From: Luteibacter jiangsuensis
GTDB lineage: Bacteria > Pseudomonadota > Gammaproteobacteria > Xanthomonadales > Rhodanobacteraceae
Assembly (NCBI RefSeq): GCF_011742555.1
Contig: NZ_JAAQQR010000004.1
Location: forward strand, 1 to 64,000
Direction: 5' to 3'
DNA: 64,000 nt
Shown here: one piece after another, positions 16,979-25,091 of the stretch
How positions within the stretch are numbered: position 1 is the first letter of the stretch
Layout of the letters: the number at the start of each line of letters is the position of its first letter
Notes under the pieces: generated by a model
What the model was told of the DNA's origin: nothing
Seen by the model: the letters and a program-made list of their open reading frames with translations, nothing else
Databases searched by the model: none
Program-made: the position numbers and the translations under genes

Positions 16979-17932
16979 TTACCGGAAGTAGAGGGTGCGC
17001 GTGCGTGTGCGCAGGACGGAAGTGGAAAACGCTTGCATCCCCTGCCTGACGGATTCCATGAGAAAGCTCCTCAGGCAACGAAATGCAAACCGGACTGGTG
17101 TCTCCGCTGATCCTTGCAGGGCAGCAGGCCACCATGCCTGGAGCATCGCCAGGCGCCTCAGCCGTAAGGCCCGGAATGCGACGCGGCGGAGAAAGTCGGC
17201 GCATGCTTCCGCTCGCACCTTGACCGAAATGACCGGTAAAGCCGCCTCGATAGCCTCGAAGTACTGGCGACGCACGGCATCGTTATCGTGAACCAGCATC
17301 GATCCCGAGGAGTTCGATCGATATCCCACGAGTACCTTCGACGTATACGCCATGCCACCCGCGGCACCAAGCGTCAGATGTATGCGGTAATCAATGAAAG
17401 GAGGCACCAGGTCCAGCAATATCTTCCGGAACTCCCCTCGATAGAGAAGCGAACTATGGTTCAGGAAATTGCCTCGCCGAAGCAATCCTTCCGTATCGAA
17501 TCGCTGTGAACGCGCATTACTGAAAACGCCCACGGGTTCGCGCTCGTCGTCGAACACGAAAGCGTTGGCGCAACAAGCTGCGCACTCCGGTGCGGCTTGC
17601 AGCATGGCAATTTGCTCACGAAGCTTACCAGGGAGCCAGAAATCGTCTCCATCCAAATGGGCGACGAAATCCCCATCGGCCATCGCGATCATGCTGCGCA
17701 GGTTGCCTATCGGACCTTGCCTCTCTGCATGGACGACATGATGTATCCGGCCTGGCCAGGCTTGGGCAAGGGAAGCGACGATATCGGAGGTACCGTCGTT
17801 GGACATGTCGTCGCCAACCCAGACCTCCACCTCGGCGTCGACATCCTGAGACAGCACGCTAAGCAGACAGTCCGCGATATATCGACGATGGTTGTAAGTC
17901 GACACGCAGACGCTGACCCTGGGACGCGTCAT
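16979..17932 (-). CDS. GT2-family glycosyltransferase
   Basis: The protein has 317 residues from the ATG at 17932, which overlaps the stop of the upstream gene by ATGA. The GT-A fold is shown by VSVCVSTYNHRRYI, WVGDDMSNDGTSD and the DXD-like AHLDGDDFWLPGK. The region around residue 180 (NFLNHSSLLYR) is typical of the family. The C-terminus is basic and helical, perhaps membrane-associated. It probably adds one sugar in the same glycan pathway; substrate unknown. Confidence 0.88.
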   Translation of the reverse strand: MTRPRVSVCVSTYNHRRYIADCLLSVLSQDVDAEVEVWVGDDMSNDGTSDIVASLAQAWPGRIHHVVHAERQGPIGNLRSMIAMADGDFVAHLDGDDFWLPGKLREQIAMLQAAPECAACCANAFVFDDEREPVGVFSNARSQRFDTEGLLRRGNFLNHSSLLYRGEFRKILLDLVPPFIDYRIHLTLGAAGGMAYTSKVLVGYRSNSSGSMLVHDNDAVRRQYFEAIEAALPVISVKVRAEACADFLRRVAFRALRLRRLAMLQAWWPAALQGSAETPVRFAFRCLRSFLMESVRQGMQAFSTSVLRTRTRTLYFR

Positions 17933-18783
17933 TCGTGGGGCCGGTATGTGAGGGACGTGATTTGTTCCGAAACCAGACCAATGAGGAAAACGATAACGGC
18001 CGCGCTCCACATCAGGGTACTGCCGTTGGTCAGGCGTCCATAGTGAAAGTACGTATACGCATAATTCGCACTACCCATGACGAAGAAGGCGAAACTGACG
18101 GGAACGAACAATTTCAGGGGCGAGTAGAGCGTCGCGATCTTGAAGATGATCAACAGAAAGCGAAGACCGTCCTTCAGTGGCTTGATATGGCTCTTGCCGA
18201 CGCGCTCCGCCGCCTTGATCGGCTCGTACGCCACGCCATAGGCACTGCGGAAGAACGCCATCGTGCTGGTGGTGGGATAGGAAAAGCCATTCGGCAGCAG
18301 GTGAATGAATTCCCGAAAACGGTTTGCACGGGCAACGCGGAATCCCGACGTCAGGTCAGCGACGACCTGACCAGTCATTCGGCTGGCGAGCCAGTTATAG
18401 AGCGTGTTCGCGAGGCCACGACCGACCCCGGCCTGGCTCTCCCAGGACCGCGCGCCGATGACCATGTCGTAGCCCTCGGCAAGGCGGCCCACAAGCCGCG
18501 CGATATCAGCCGGATCATGCTGCCCATCCCCGTCCATGAACACGAGGATATCCCCCGTTGCCGCCCTGGCCCCGCGCTTGATCGCCGCCCCATTACCCAT
18601 GGAATAAGGCGACGAAAGGCAGGTCACCCCGTTACCGGCGCACACGGTCTTGGTGTCGTCGGTCGACCCATCGTCGACCACGATGATCTCCGCCCCGGGC
18701 TGGGCAGCAGTCAATCGGGGCAGAAGATCTTTCAGGGCTGCCGCCTCGTTCTTGGCGGGCAGGATGATGCTTATACGGCTCAA
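17929..18783 (-). CDS. Dolichyl-phosphate-mannose-synthase-like GT2 glycosyltransferase with two C-terminal TM helices
   Basis: This 284-residue protein has the DPMS-type GT-A domain: IILPAKNEAAAL, VVDDGSTDDT, and the metal site FMDGDGQHDP. SGFRVARANRF is also typical. Residues about 215-275 hold two hydrophobic helices (PLKLFVPVSFAFFVMG and MWSAAVIVFLIGLV). Family members charge polyprenyl phosphate with a hexose to make the donor used by GT-C enzymes. Such GT-C-like genes exist at 3246, 5949 and 7936, so this could be their donor-supplying enzyme; that link is inference. It is the first gene of a three-gene minus-strand operon. Confidence 0.88.
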   Translation of the reverse strand: MSRISIILPAKNEAAALKDLLPRLTAAQPGAEIIVVDDGSTDDTKTVCAGNGVTCLSSPYSMGNGAAIKRGARAATGDILVFMDGDGQHDPADIARLVGRLAEGYDMVIGARSWESQAGVGRGLANTLYNWLASRMTGQVVADLTSGFRVARANRFREFIHLLPNGFSYPTTSTMAFFRSAYGVAYEPIKAAERVGKSHIKPLKDGLRFLLIIFKIATLYSPLKLFVPVSFAFFVMGSANYAYTYFHYGRLTNGSTLMWSAAVIVFLIGLVSEQITSLTYRPHE

Positions 18784-18904
18784 GATATCTCCCCCATGGT
18801 CGTTGAATCATAAGGGATATCGGCGGCGGGAAACGAGAAGGGCACCGCGGACCGCACCTTCGCCCGAACCCCCGCCCCATCACACCTCGCAGCGTGACCA
18901 ATCC

Positions 18905-18910
18905 TATAAT
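18905..18910 (+). promoter_or_regulatory. Candidate -10 box upstream of pilB
   Basis: TATAAT lies 46 bp upstream of the pilB ATG in the 167-bp gap between divergent operons. No good -35 is found at 17 bp spacing, so it may need an activator. No other element is visible in the gap. Confidence 0.35.
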
Positions 18911-18950
18911 CTAGAGTAGATTCAGGCGCGTATCTCGGGGAAACGTCCAG

Positions 18951-20678
18951 ATGGCTTCACAAATGCATACGCCGATCCTGGCTGGCCTCACCGGCATGGC
19001 TCGCCGCCTCGTCACGGAGAGCGTGCTGCCGGAGGCTGATGTCCGCAAGGCCGTGCAGGACGCCGCCGAGAAGCGTGTCTCACTTTCCGCCTGGCTGGTG
19101 GATCACAACCTGGTCGACAGTGCCAAGCTGTCCCAGGTCGCGTCGGCCGAGTTCGGCATGCCCCTGATGGACATCGGGGGGATGGCCGCGGCGAACATGC
19201 CGCTGGATCTGGTCACCGAAGCCCTGATCACCAAGCACCAGGCCCTGCCCCTCTTCAAGCGCGGCAAGCGCCTGTTCGTCGGCATTGCCGATCCGATGCA
19301 GTCGCACGCGCTCGACGAGATCAAGTTCCACTCGAACCATATGGTCGAGCCGGTGCTGGTCGAGCGGGGGCAGCTGCGCCGCATCATCGATACCGCGCTC
19401 TCCGCCATGAGCGCCAGCGTTCCCGGGTTCGAGGACCATGGCCTCGAAGATCTGGCCCTGGAAGGCGGCGACGAGGACGGCGAAGGCGCCACGGGCATCG
19501 ATGCCAACGCCAACGACGACGCCCCGGTCGTCAAGTTCGTGAACAAGATCCTGGTGGACGCGATCAAGCGTGGCGCCTCGGATATCCACTTCGAGCCGTT
19601 CGAGACGGTCTATCGCGTGCGCCTGCGCATGGACGGCATCCTGCGCGTCGTCGCCACCGCCCCGATCAAGCTGGGCAATCGCATTGCCTCGCGCATCAAG
19701 GTCATGAGCGGCCTGGACATCGCGGAGCGCCGCGTGCCGCAGGACGGCCGCATCAAGCTCAACCTGACCAAGACCCGCGCCATCGACTTCCGCGTCAGCA
19801 CCCTGCCGACGCTGTTCGGCGAGAAGATCGTGCTGCGTATCCTCGACGGCTCCTCGGCCAAACTGGGCATCGACAAGCTGGGCTACGAGGACGCGCAAAA
19901 GAAGCTCTACCTCGACGCCATCGAAAAACCTTACGGCATGGTGCTGGTCACCGGCCCCACCGGCTCGGGCAAGACGGTGTCGCTTTACACCGCCCTCAAC
20001 ATCCTCAACACCGAGGGGCGCAACATCTCCACGGTGGAAGACCCGGTCGAAATCCGCGTCGAGGGCATCAACCAGGTCCAGCAGAACACCAAGCGCGGCA
20101 TGACCTTCGCGGCGGCCCTGCGCTCGTTCCTGCGCCAGGATCCGGACGTGATCATGGTCGGCGAAATCCGCGACCTCGAAACTGCCGAAATCGCGGTGAA
20201 GGCGGCGCAGACCGGCCACATGGTGCTCTCCACCCTGCACACCAACGACGCGCCGCAGACCATCTCGCGCCTGATGAACATGGGCATCGCGCCCTACAAC
20301 ATCACGTCGTCGGTCACCCTGATCATCGCCCAGCGCCTGGCTCGGCGTCTGCACGACTGCAAGCGGCCGATCCAGCTACCGCCCGCGGCCTTGCTGGCCG
20401 AGGGTTTTACCCAGGAAGAAATCGACGAGGGCATCACCATCTACGAAGCCGTCGGCTGCGACAGCTGCAACGAGGGCTATAAGGGCCGCGTCGGCATCTA
20501 CCAGGTCATGCCCATGGTCGAGGAGATCCAGAAGATCGTCCTGGAGGGCGGCAATGCCATGCAGATCGCCGACGTGGCAAAGAAGGCCGGCATCAACGAC
20601 CTGCGCGCCTCGGCACTCCTGAAGGTCCGGAACGGGGTCACCAGCCTGGCGGAAATCAACCGCGTCACCAAGGACTGA
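18951..20678 (+). CDS. pilB: Type IV pilus assembly (extension) ATPase PilB
   Basis: The protein has 575 residues, the usual PilB length. The N-terminal MshEN-like domain is followed by the GspE/PilB ATPase. The Walker A GPTGSGKT is at about residues 335-342, the Asp box near PDVIMVGEIRD, and the His box at STLHTNDA. The tetracysteine zinc site is present (HDCK and CDSCNEGYKGR). It powers pilus extension at the inner membrane by acting on PilC. pilC follows 143 bp downstream. The N-terminus has MshEN-like repeats that bind c-di-GMP in some relatives; this could link it to the EAL/HD-GYP pair nearby, as inference only. Confidence 0.97.
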   Translation: MASQMHTPILAGLTGMARRLVTESVLPEADVRKAVQDAAEKRVSLSAWLVDHNLVDSAKLSQVASAEFGMPLMDIGGMAAANMPLDLVTEALITKHQALPLFKRGKRLFVGIADPMQSHALDEIKFHSNHMVEPVLVERGQLRRIIDTALSAMSASVPGFEDHGLEDLALEGGDEDGEGATGIDANANDDAPVVKFVNKILVDAIKRGASDIHFEPFETVYRVRLRMDGILRVVATAPIKLGNRIASRIKVMSGLDIAERRVPQDGRIKLNLTKTRAIDFRVSTLPTLFGEKIVLRILDGSSAKLGIDKLGYEDAQKKLYLDAIEKPYGMVLVTGPTGSGKTVSLYTALNILNTEGRNISTVEDPVEIRVEGINQVQQNTKRGMTFAAALRSFLRQDPDVIMVGEIRDLETAEIAVKAAQTGHMVLSTLHTNDAPQTISRLMNMGIAPYNITSSVTLIIAQRLARRLHDCKRPIQLPPAALLAEGFTQEEIDEGITIYEAVGCDSCNEGYKGRVGIYQVMPMVEEIQKIVLEGGNAMQIADVAKKAGINDLRASALLKVRNGVTSLAEINRVTKD

Positions 20679-20821
20679 CGCCTGCCCGCGGCCGCCGCGG
20701 CATGTGAAGATGTGCGCCAGACGGCAGAAAGACACCAGCCCTACCGTTCAAACTAGAATAAGAACATGGCCGTCCCGGGAGGGGCGGCCACGACGCATCA
20801 ACCCGGGGGGAACACCGCGCC

Positions 20822-22087
20822 ATGGCTACCGCCACCGCCACGAAGAACGCGCGCGCCATTGGCGCCGCGCGCGCCGAAGTCAATAAGCTGGTCATGTACG
20901 ACTGGACCGCCCTCGACAAGCGCGGCAAGCGCATGAAGGGCGAGATGCAGGCGAAGAACGCCGCGCTGGTGAAGGCGGAGCTGCGCCGCCAGGGCATGAA
21001 CCCGCAAACGGTGCGCGAGAAGGCGAAGCCGCTTTTCGGGTCGTCCGGTAGCACGGTCAAACCGAGGGACGTCGCGATCTTCAGCCGCCAGATCGCCACT
21101 ATGATGGCGTCCGGCGTGCCCATGGTGCAGGCCTTCGACATCATCGCGAACGGGCAGAAGAACGTCCGCTTCAAGAACATGCTGATCGACGTGAAGAGCG
21201 CCATCGAAGGCGGCGCCTCCCTGCACGAGGCCCTGGCGCAGTATCCGGTGCAGTTCGACGAGCTCTATAGAAACCTCGTCCATGCGGGTGAATCGGCGGG
21301 TGTGCTCGACACCGTGCTCGATACGGTCGCTACCTACAAGGAGCGCATGGAAAGCATCAAGTCGAAGATCAAGAAGGCGCTCTTCTACCCCGTCATGGTT
21401 CTGGTGGTGGCGCTGCTGGTCTCGATGATCCTGCTGCTGTTCGTCGTGCCGGTGTTCCAACAGACGTTCGCCGAGGCGAAGGCCGAGCTTCCCGCCCCTA
21501 CCCAGTTCGTGGTCGCGGCGTCGAAGTTCATGCAGTCATACTGGTGGGCCGTGATCGGCAGCATCGTCGGCTCCGTATTCCTCATCATCTTCTTCAAGAA
21601 GCGCTCCGAGAAGTTCGCCCATTTCCTGGACCGCTTCTCCCTGCGCATTCCGGTCATCGGCGATTTGCTGCACAAGTCGGCCATCGCCCGGTTCGCCCGC
21701 ACGCTCGGCGTCACTTTCCACGCCGGTGTGCCGCTCGTCGAAGCCTTGGACGCCGTGTCCGGCGCCACCGGCAGCGTGGTCTATGGCGACGCCGTGAAGC
21801 AGATGCGCGACGACATCGCGGTCGGACACCAGTTGCAGTTGTCCATGCGGCAGACCAACCTCTTTCCGAACATGGTGGTGCAGATGACCGCCATCGGCGA
21901 GGAATCCGGTTCTCTCGACCACATGCTGTTCAAGGTCGCGGAGTTCTATGAGGAAGAAGTGAACACCGCGGTGGACACGCTGAGCAGCCTGCTCGAACCG
22001 TTCATCATGATCATCCTCGGCGTCCTCGTGGGCGGCATGGTGATCTCCCTCTACCTCCCCATCTTCAAGCTCGCCGGCACGGTCTGA
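20822..22087 (+). CDS. pilC: Type IV pilus inner-membrane platform protein PilC
   Basis: The protein has 421 residues and GGGGGAA upstream of the ATG. Two GspF/PilC repeats are seen, each starting with a helical cytoplasmic bundle (VAIFSRQIATMMASGVPMVQA and SAIARFARTLGVTFHAGVPL). Three hydrophobic segments appear around residues 190-215, 240-260 and 395-420. It connects the PilB motor with the growing pilus. The protein is complete and ordinary. A hairpin terminator lies 30 bp after its stop. Confidence 0.97.
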   Translation: MATATATKNARAIGAARAEVNKLVMYDWTALDKRGKRMKGEMQAKNAALVKAELRRQGMNPQTVREKAKPLFGSSGSTVKPRDVAIFSRQIATMMASGVPMVQAFDIIANGQKNVRFKNMLIDVKSAIEGGASLHEALAQYPVQFDELYRNLVHAGESAGVLDTVLDTVATYKERMESIKSKIKKALFYPVMVLVVALLVSMILLLFVVPVFQQTFAEAKAELPAPTQFVVAASKFMQSYWWAVIGSIVGSVFLIIFFKKRSEKFAHFLDRFSLRIPVIGDLLHKSAIARFARTLGVTFHAGVPLVEALDAVSGATGSVVYGDAVKQMRDDIAVGHQLQLSMRQTNLFPNMVVQMTAIGEESGSLDHMLFKVAEFYEEEVNTAVDTLSSLLEPFIMIILGVLVGGMVISLYLPIFKLAGTV

Positions 22088-22116
22088 TCCCCGCCGCCGC
22101 AAGCAGGCACAATAAG

Positions 22117-22149
22117 AACCCTTCGCCTTCGCGGGCGGAGGGTTTTTCT
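22117..22149 (+). terminator. Hairpin terminator between pilC and pilD
   Basis: AACCCTTCGCC pairs with GGCGGAGGGTT around a TTCGCG loop, with one mismatch, and runs into TTTTTCTT. It separates pilC from pilD by only 17 bp to the pilD start, so it may attenuate rather than stop transcription of pilD and coaE. Confidence 0.7.
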
Positions 22150-22165
22150 TGACCACGGACCGTCC

Positions 22166-23035
22166 ATGCCCGAACTCCCGCTCGCCCTCTGGATCGCCTT
22201 CGCCGCCGTTTTCGGCATGCTTGTGGGCAGCTTCCTCAACGTCGTCATCCTGCGCACGCCGGCGCGCATGCAATGGGAATGGCGCCGGCAGGCGCGCGAG
22301 GTGCTGGAACTCGAACCGGTGGACGACCCGAAGCCGCCGGGCGTGGCCCTGGAAGCCTCGCATTGCCCCAAGTGCAAGCACCGGCTGGCCGCCTACGACA
22401 ACATTCCCGTGCTGGGCTGGCTGTTCCTGCGCGGGCGCTGCCGTTATTGCGGCACGAAGATCTCGGCCCAGTATCCGCTGGTGGAACTGTTCACCGGTGT
22501 GGCCAGCGCCCTGGTGGTCTGGCACTTCGGCCCCACGCCGGCGGCGCTGGCGGGGCTGGTCTTCACGTTCTTCCTCATCGCGCTTTCCGGCATCGACGCC
22601 CGGACGCAGTTCCTGCCGGACGAACTCAATTACCCCTTGCTCTGGATCGGCCTGGGCCTCTCGCTGATTCCCGCCTGGCAGCCACTGCCCGTGGCGCCCG
22701 GCTCGGCCATCCTGGCGGCGCTGATCGGCTACCTGAGCCTGTGGAGCGTCTACTGGCTGTTCAAGCTGCTGACCGGCAAGGAAGGCATGGGCTACGGCGA
22801 CTTCAAGCTGCTGGCCGCCCTCGGTGCGTGGATGGGGCCCGTGTCGCTCTTGCCGATCATCATGCTGTCGTCGCTCATCGGCGCCCTGGTGGGCGGCGGT
22901 CTCATGCTCTTCCGTAACCACCAGCGCGACGTGCCATTCCCCTTCGGCCCCTATATCGCCGCCGCGGGATGGGTGTGGTTCCTCGCCGGCGACCGCCTGC
23001 TGGCCGCCTACCTGCAATTCACCGGGCTGCGATGA
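22166..23035 (+). CDS. pilD: Prepilin peptidase / N-methyltransferase PilD
   Basis: This 289-residue membrane aspartyl protease removes prepilin leaders and methylates the new N-terminus. The cytoplasmic zinc-binding loop shows the two CxxC pairs (Cys 67/70 and 92/95). The catalytic aspartates are Asp144 in GIDART and Asp212 in the GYGDFKLL motif. About eight membrane helices are present. The gene overlaps coaE by ATGA. The pilA-B-C-D-coaE order matches the conserved gammaproteobacterial pil locus, interrupted here by the glycan genes between pilA and pilB. Confidence 0.97.
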   Translation: MPELPLALWIAFAAVFGMLVGSFLNVVILRTPARMQWEWRRQAREVLELEPVDDPKPPGVALEASHCPKCKHRLAAYDNIPVLGWLFLRGRCRYCGTKISAQYPLVELFTGVASALVVWHFGPTPAALAGLVFTFFLIALSGIDARTQFLPDELNYPLLWIGLGLSLIPAWQPLPVAPGSAILAALIGYLSLWSVYWLFKLLTGKEGMGYGDFKLLAALGAWMGPVSLLPIIMLSSLIGALVGGGLMLFRNHQRDVPFPFGPYIAAAGWVWFLAGDRLLAAYLQFTGLR

Positions 23036-23637
23036 GCTTCGTCGTCGCGCTCACGGGCGGCATCGCGTCGGGCAAGAGCGCCGTCGAGCGCCGTTTCGAG
23101 GCGCTGGGCATTCACACTTACGATGCCGATGCAGCCGCACGCGCCGTGGTCGAACCCGGGTCGGAGGCATTGGCGGAAGTGGCCCGTACCTTCGGGCCCG
23201 ATGCGCTGGATAACGACGGGCGGCTCGATCGCGCGGCGATGCGCAAGCGCGTGTTCGACGACCCGGCGGCCCGCACCGCGCTCGAAGGCATCCTCCACCC
23301 GCGCATCCGCACCTGGCTACGCGACGCCGTCGATGCCGACGACGGCCCTTACTGCATCCTGTCGATCCCGCTGCTGGCGGAGAACCGCGCGCATTACGCG
23401 TGGGTGGATCGCGTGCTGGTGGTGGATGCCCCGGAAGCGGTGCGCATCGAACGCCTGGTGCGGCGCGACGGCATCGACGCGGCCCTGGCGGCGAAGATGA
23501 TCGCGGCCCAGACGACGCGGGAACACCGCTTGTCCATGGCCGACGACGTGATCGTCAATGATGGGGACGAGGCGAAGCTGGATGTGGCGGTGCGCGAACT
23601 GGACGCGCACTACAGGATGCTGGCCGGCGGCGTTTGA
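23032..23637 (+). CDS. coaE: Dephospho-CoA kinase
   Basis: The protein has 201 residues, a normal length. The P-loop GGIASGKS is at the N-terminus, with the conserved YDADAAARAVVEPG and the lid region RRDGIDAALAAKMI. It phosphorylates the 3'-OH of dephospho-CoA in the last step of CoA synthesis. It is translationally coupled to pilD through an ATGA overlap, a linkage common in gammaproteobacteria. Confidence 0.96.
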   Translation: MSFVVALTGGIASGKSAVERRFEALGIHTYDADAAARAVVEPGSEALAEVARTFGPDALDNDGRLDRAAMRKRVFDDPAARTALEGILHPRIRTWLRDAVDADDGPYCILSIPLLAENRAHYAWVDRVLVVDAPEAVRIERLVRRDGIDAALAAKMIAAQTTREHRLSMADDVIVNDGDEAKLDVAVRELDAHYRMLAGGV

Positions 23638-23668
23638 ACCGCGCACCATGGCGACTGCATGGCACCTT

Positions 23669-23749
23669 GTGGGAGCCGGCTTTGCCGGCGATCCCGCGGC
23701 AGCGGGCAAGCTCGCCGCGAACACCCATCGCCGCTGAAGCGGCTCCCAC
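23669..23749. repeat. REP-type palindromic repeat, GTGGGAGC class
   Basis: The element opens GTGGGAGCCGGCTTTGCCGG and closes with GCGGCTCCCAC, giving an inverted-repeat pair about 81 bp long between coaE and the convergent EAL gene. A degenerate second pair (GTGGG at 23767, GCTCCCAC ending 23818) follows. The sequence differs from the GTAGGAGCGCGCC family seen elsewhere in the window. These two pairs fill the roughly 200-bp gap; no gene is present. Confidence 0.75.
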
Positions 23750-23840
23750 ACAAAGCTCGCATGCCCGTGGGAAACTTCTGTGCTTGGGAAGGGCTTCTGA
23801 AAAAACAGTTGCTCCCACAGGAGCACAGAAACACTTGGTT

Positions 23841-25091
23841 TCAGATCAGGCTGGCCGCCGCCAGCCGTTCGGCCACGAATTCCTCGGCTTTCATCGGTTC
23901 GGCGATGTGATAGCCCTGGACGAGGTCGCAGTCCATTTCCACGAGGCTGAGGAGCGTGGCTTCGTTCTCCACGCCTTCCGCGACGGCCTCCATGCCCAGG
24001 CGATGGGCCACGTCGATCATCGCCTGCACCAGCAACTCGGTACGGCTGTCCGTGTTCATCGCATCGACGAAGGTCCGGTCGATCTTCAGTTCCGTCGCCG
24101 GGAAATGGCGGAGGTAGGCGAACGAGGCATAGCCGGTGCCGAAGTCGTCGATGGCCACGCGCACGCCGCGATCGCGCAGGCAGCGCAGCACGCGCACGCT
24201 CATGTCCAGGTCGGTCAGCAGGGCGGTCTCGGTGATCTCGACGATCACTGCCGTGGGCGGCACGCCCCAGATTTCCATGGCGCCGAGCATCTGCTCCGCG
24301 AACCCCGATTCCGCGAAAACGCGCGGGGACAGGTTGATGGCAACGTCCAGCGGACATCCGCCACGATGCAAGGCGGCCGCGTGGCGCAGGGACGCGTTGA
24401 GGCTCCACCGCGTCAGGGGAACGATGAGGTCGCTGCGCTCGGCGAACTGGACGAAGTCGGCGGGTGCCACATGCACCTGAGCGGTGGTGGTCCAGCGCGA
24501 CAGGGACTCCACCCGCACCATCTCCCCGGAACGCAGGTCGCGTAGCGGCTGGAAGGCCACATGAAGGCGGTTGGCCTCGATGTCCTCGCGAAGTTCCCCA
24601 TAGAGGATTTCAACCGGCGTGGCGTCGGGCTGGTACAGCGCGAAGGCCTCGCCCACGCGCAAGGCTTCGTCGTGCGCGAGTTCCGCGCGGCGATAAAGCA
24701 GTTCCGCGGAGGTGCCGTGCTCCGGGTGCACCGCCACGCCCACGATGGGACGACCGTGCCAGGGACGATCGCCGCGCAGCAGGGGGGCATCGAAGGCCCC
24801 GACAATGCGGGTGGCGGCAAGCAACGCATGGGTGCGGTTGCGCACCGAGGGCAGCACCACCACGAAGGTGTCGTCGCCGGCGACGAAGACCGTGTCGAAA
24901 TGACGCACGGCTTCCACGAGCCGCTCGCGCGCCGCCAGCATGATCTGGTTGCCGAATTCGTATCCGAAGCGCAGCTGCGCCTCGCGCATCCCCTGCAACC
25001 GCACCACCAGCACGGCACGCCAACCGGAATCCGGAACGACCCGGTCGAGGATCATCTGCACCGCTGGCAGGATATCGGCACGCTCACTCAC
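23841..25091 (-). CDS. c-di-GMP phosphodiesterase with degenerate GGDEF and EAL domain
   Basis: This 416-residue cytoplasmic protein has a degenerate N-terminal GGDEF domain (AGDDTF in place of GGDEF). An EAL domain spans about residues 165-410. The EAL signature is VESLSRW with Glu195 kept. The other metal and catalytic motifs are present: NLSPR, EITE, IDDFGTGYASF, KIDRTFV and EGVE. It should therefore hydrolyse c-di-GMP to pGpG. It overlaps the upstream HD-GYP gene by 4 bp. Closeness to the pil locus suggests a possible link to pilus-dependent motility, as inference. Confidence 0.92.
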   Translation of the reverse strand: MSERADILPAVQMILDRVVPDSGWRAVLVVRLQGMREAQLRFGYEFGNQIMLAARERLVEAVRHFDTVFVAGDDTFVVVLPSVRNRTHALLAATRIVGAFDAPLLRGDRPWHGRPIVGVAVHPEHGTSAELLYRRAELAHDEALRVGEAFALYQPDATPVEILYGELREDIEANRLHVAFQPLRDLRSGEMVRVESLSRWTTTAQVHVAPADFVQFAERSDLIVPLTRWSLNASLRHAAALHRGGCPLDVAINLSPRVFAESGFAEQMLGAMEIWGVPPTAVIVEITETALLTDLDMSVRVLRCLRDRGVRVAIDDFGTGYASFAYLRHFPATELKIDRTFVDAMNTDSRTELLVQAMIDVAHRLGMEAVAEGVENEATLLSLVEMDCDLVQGYHIAEPMKAEEFVAERLAAASLI

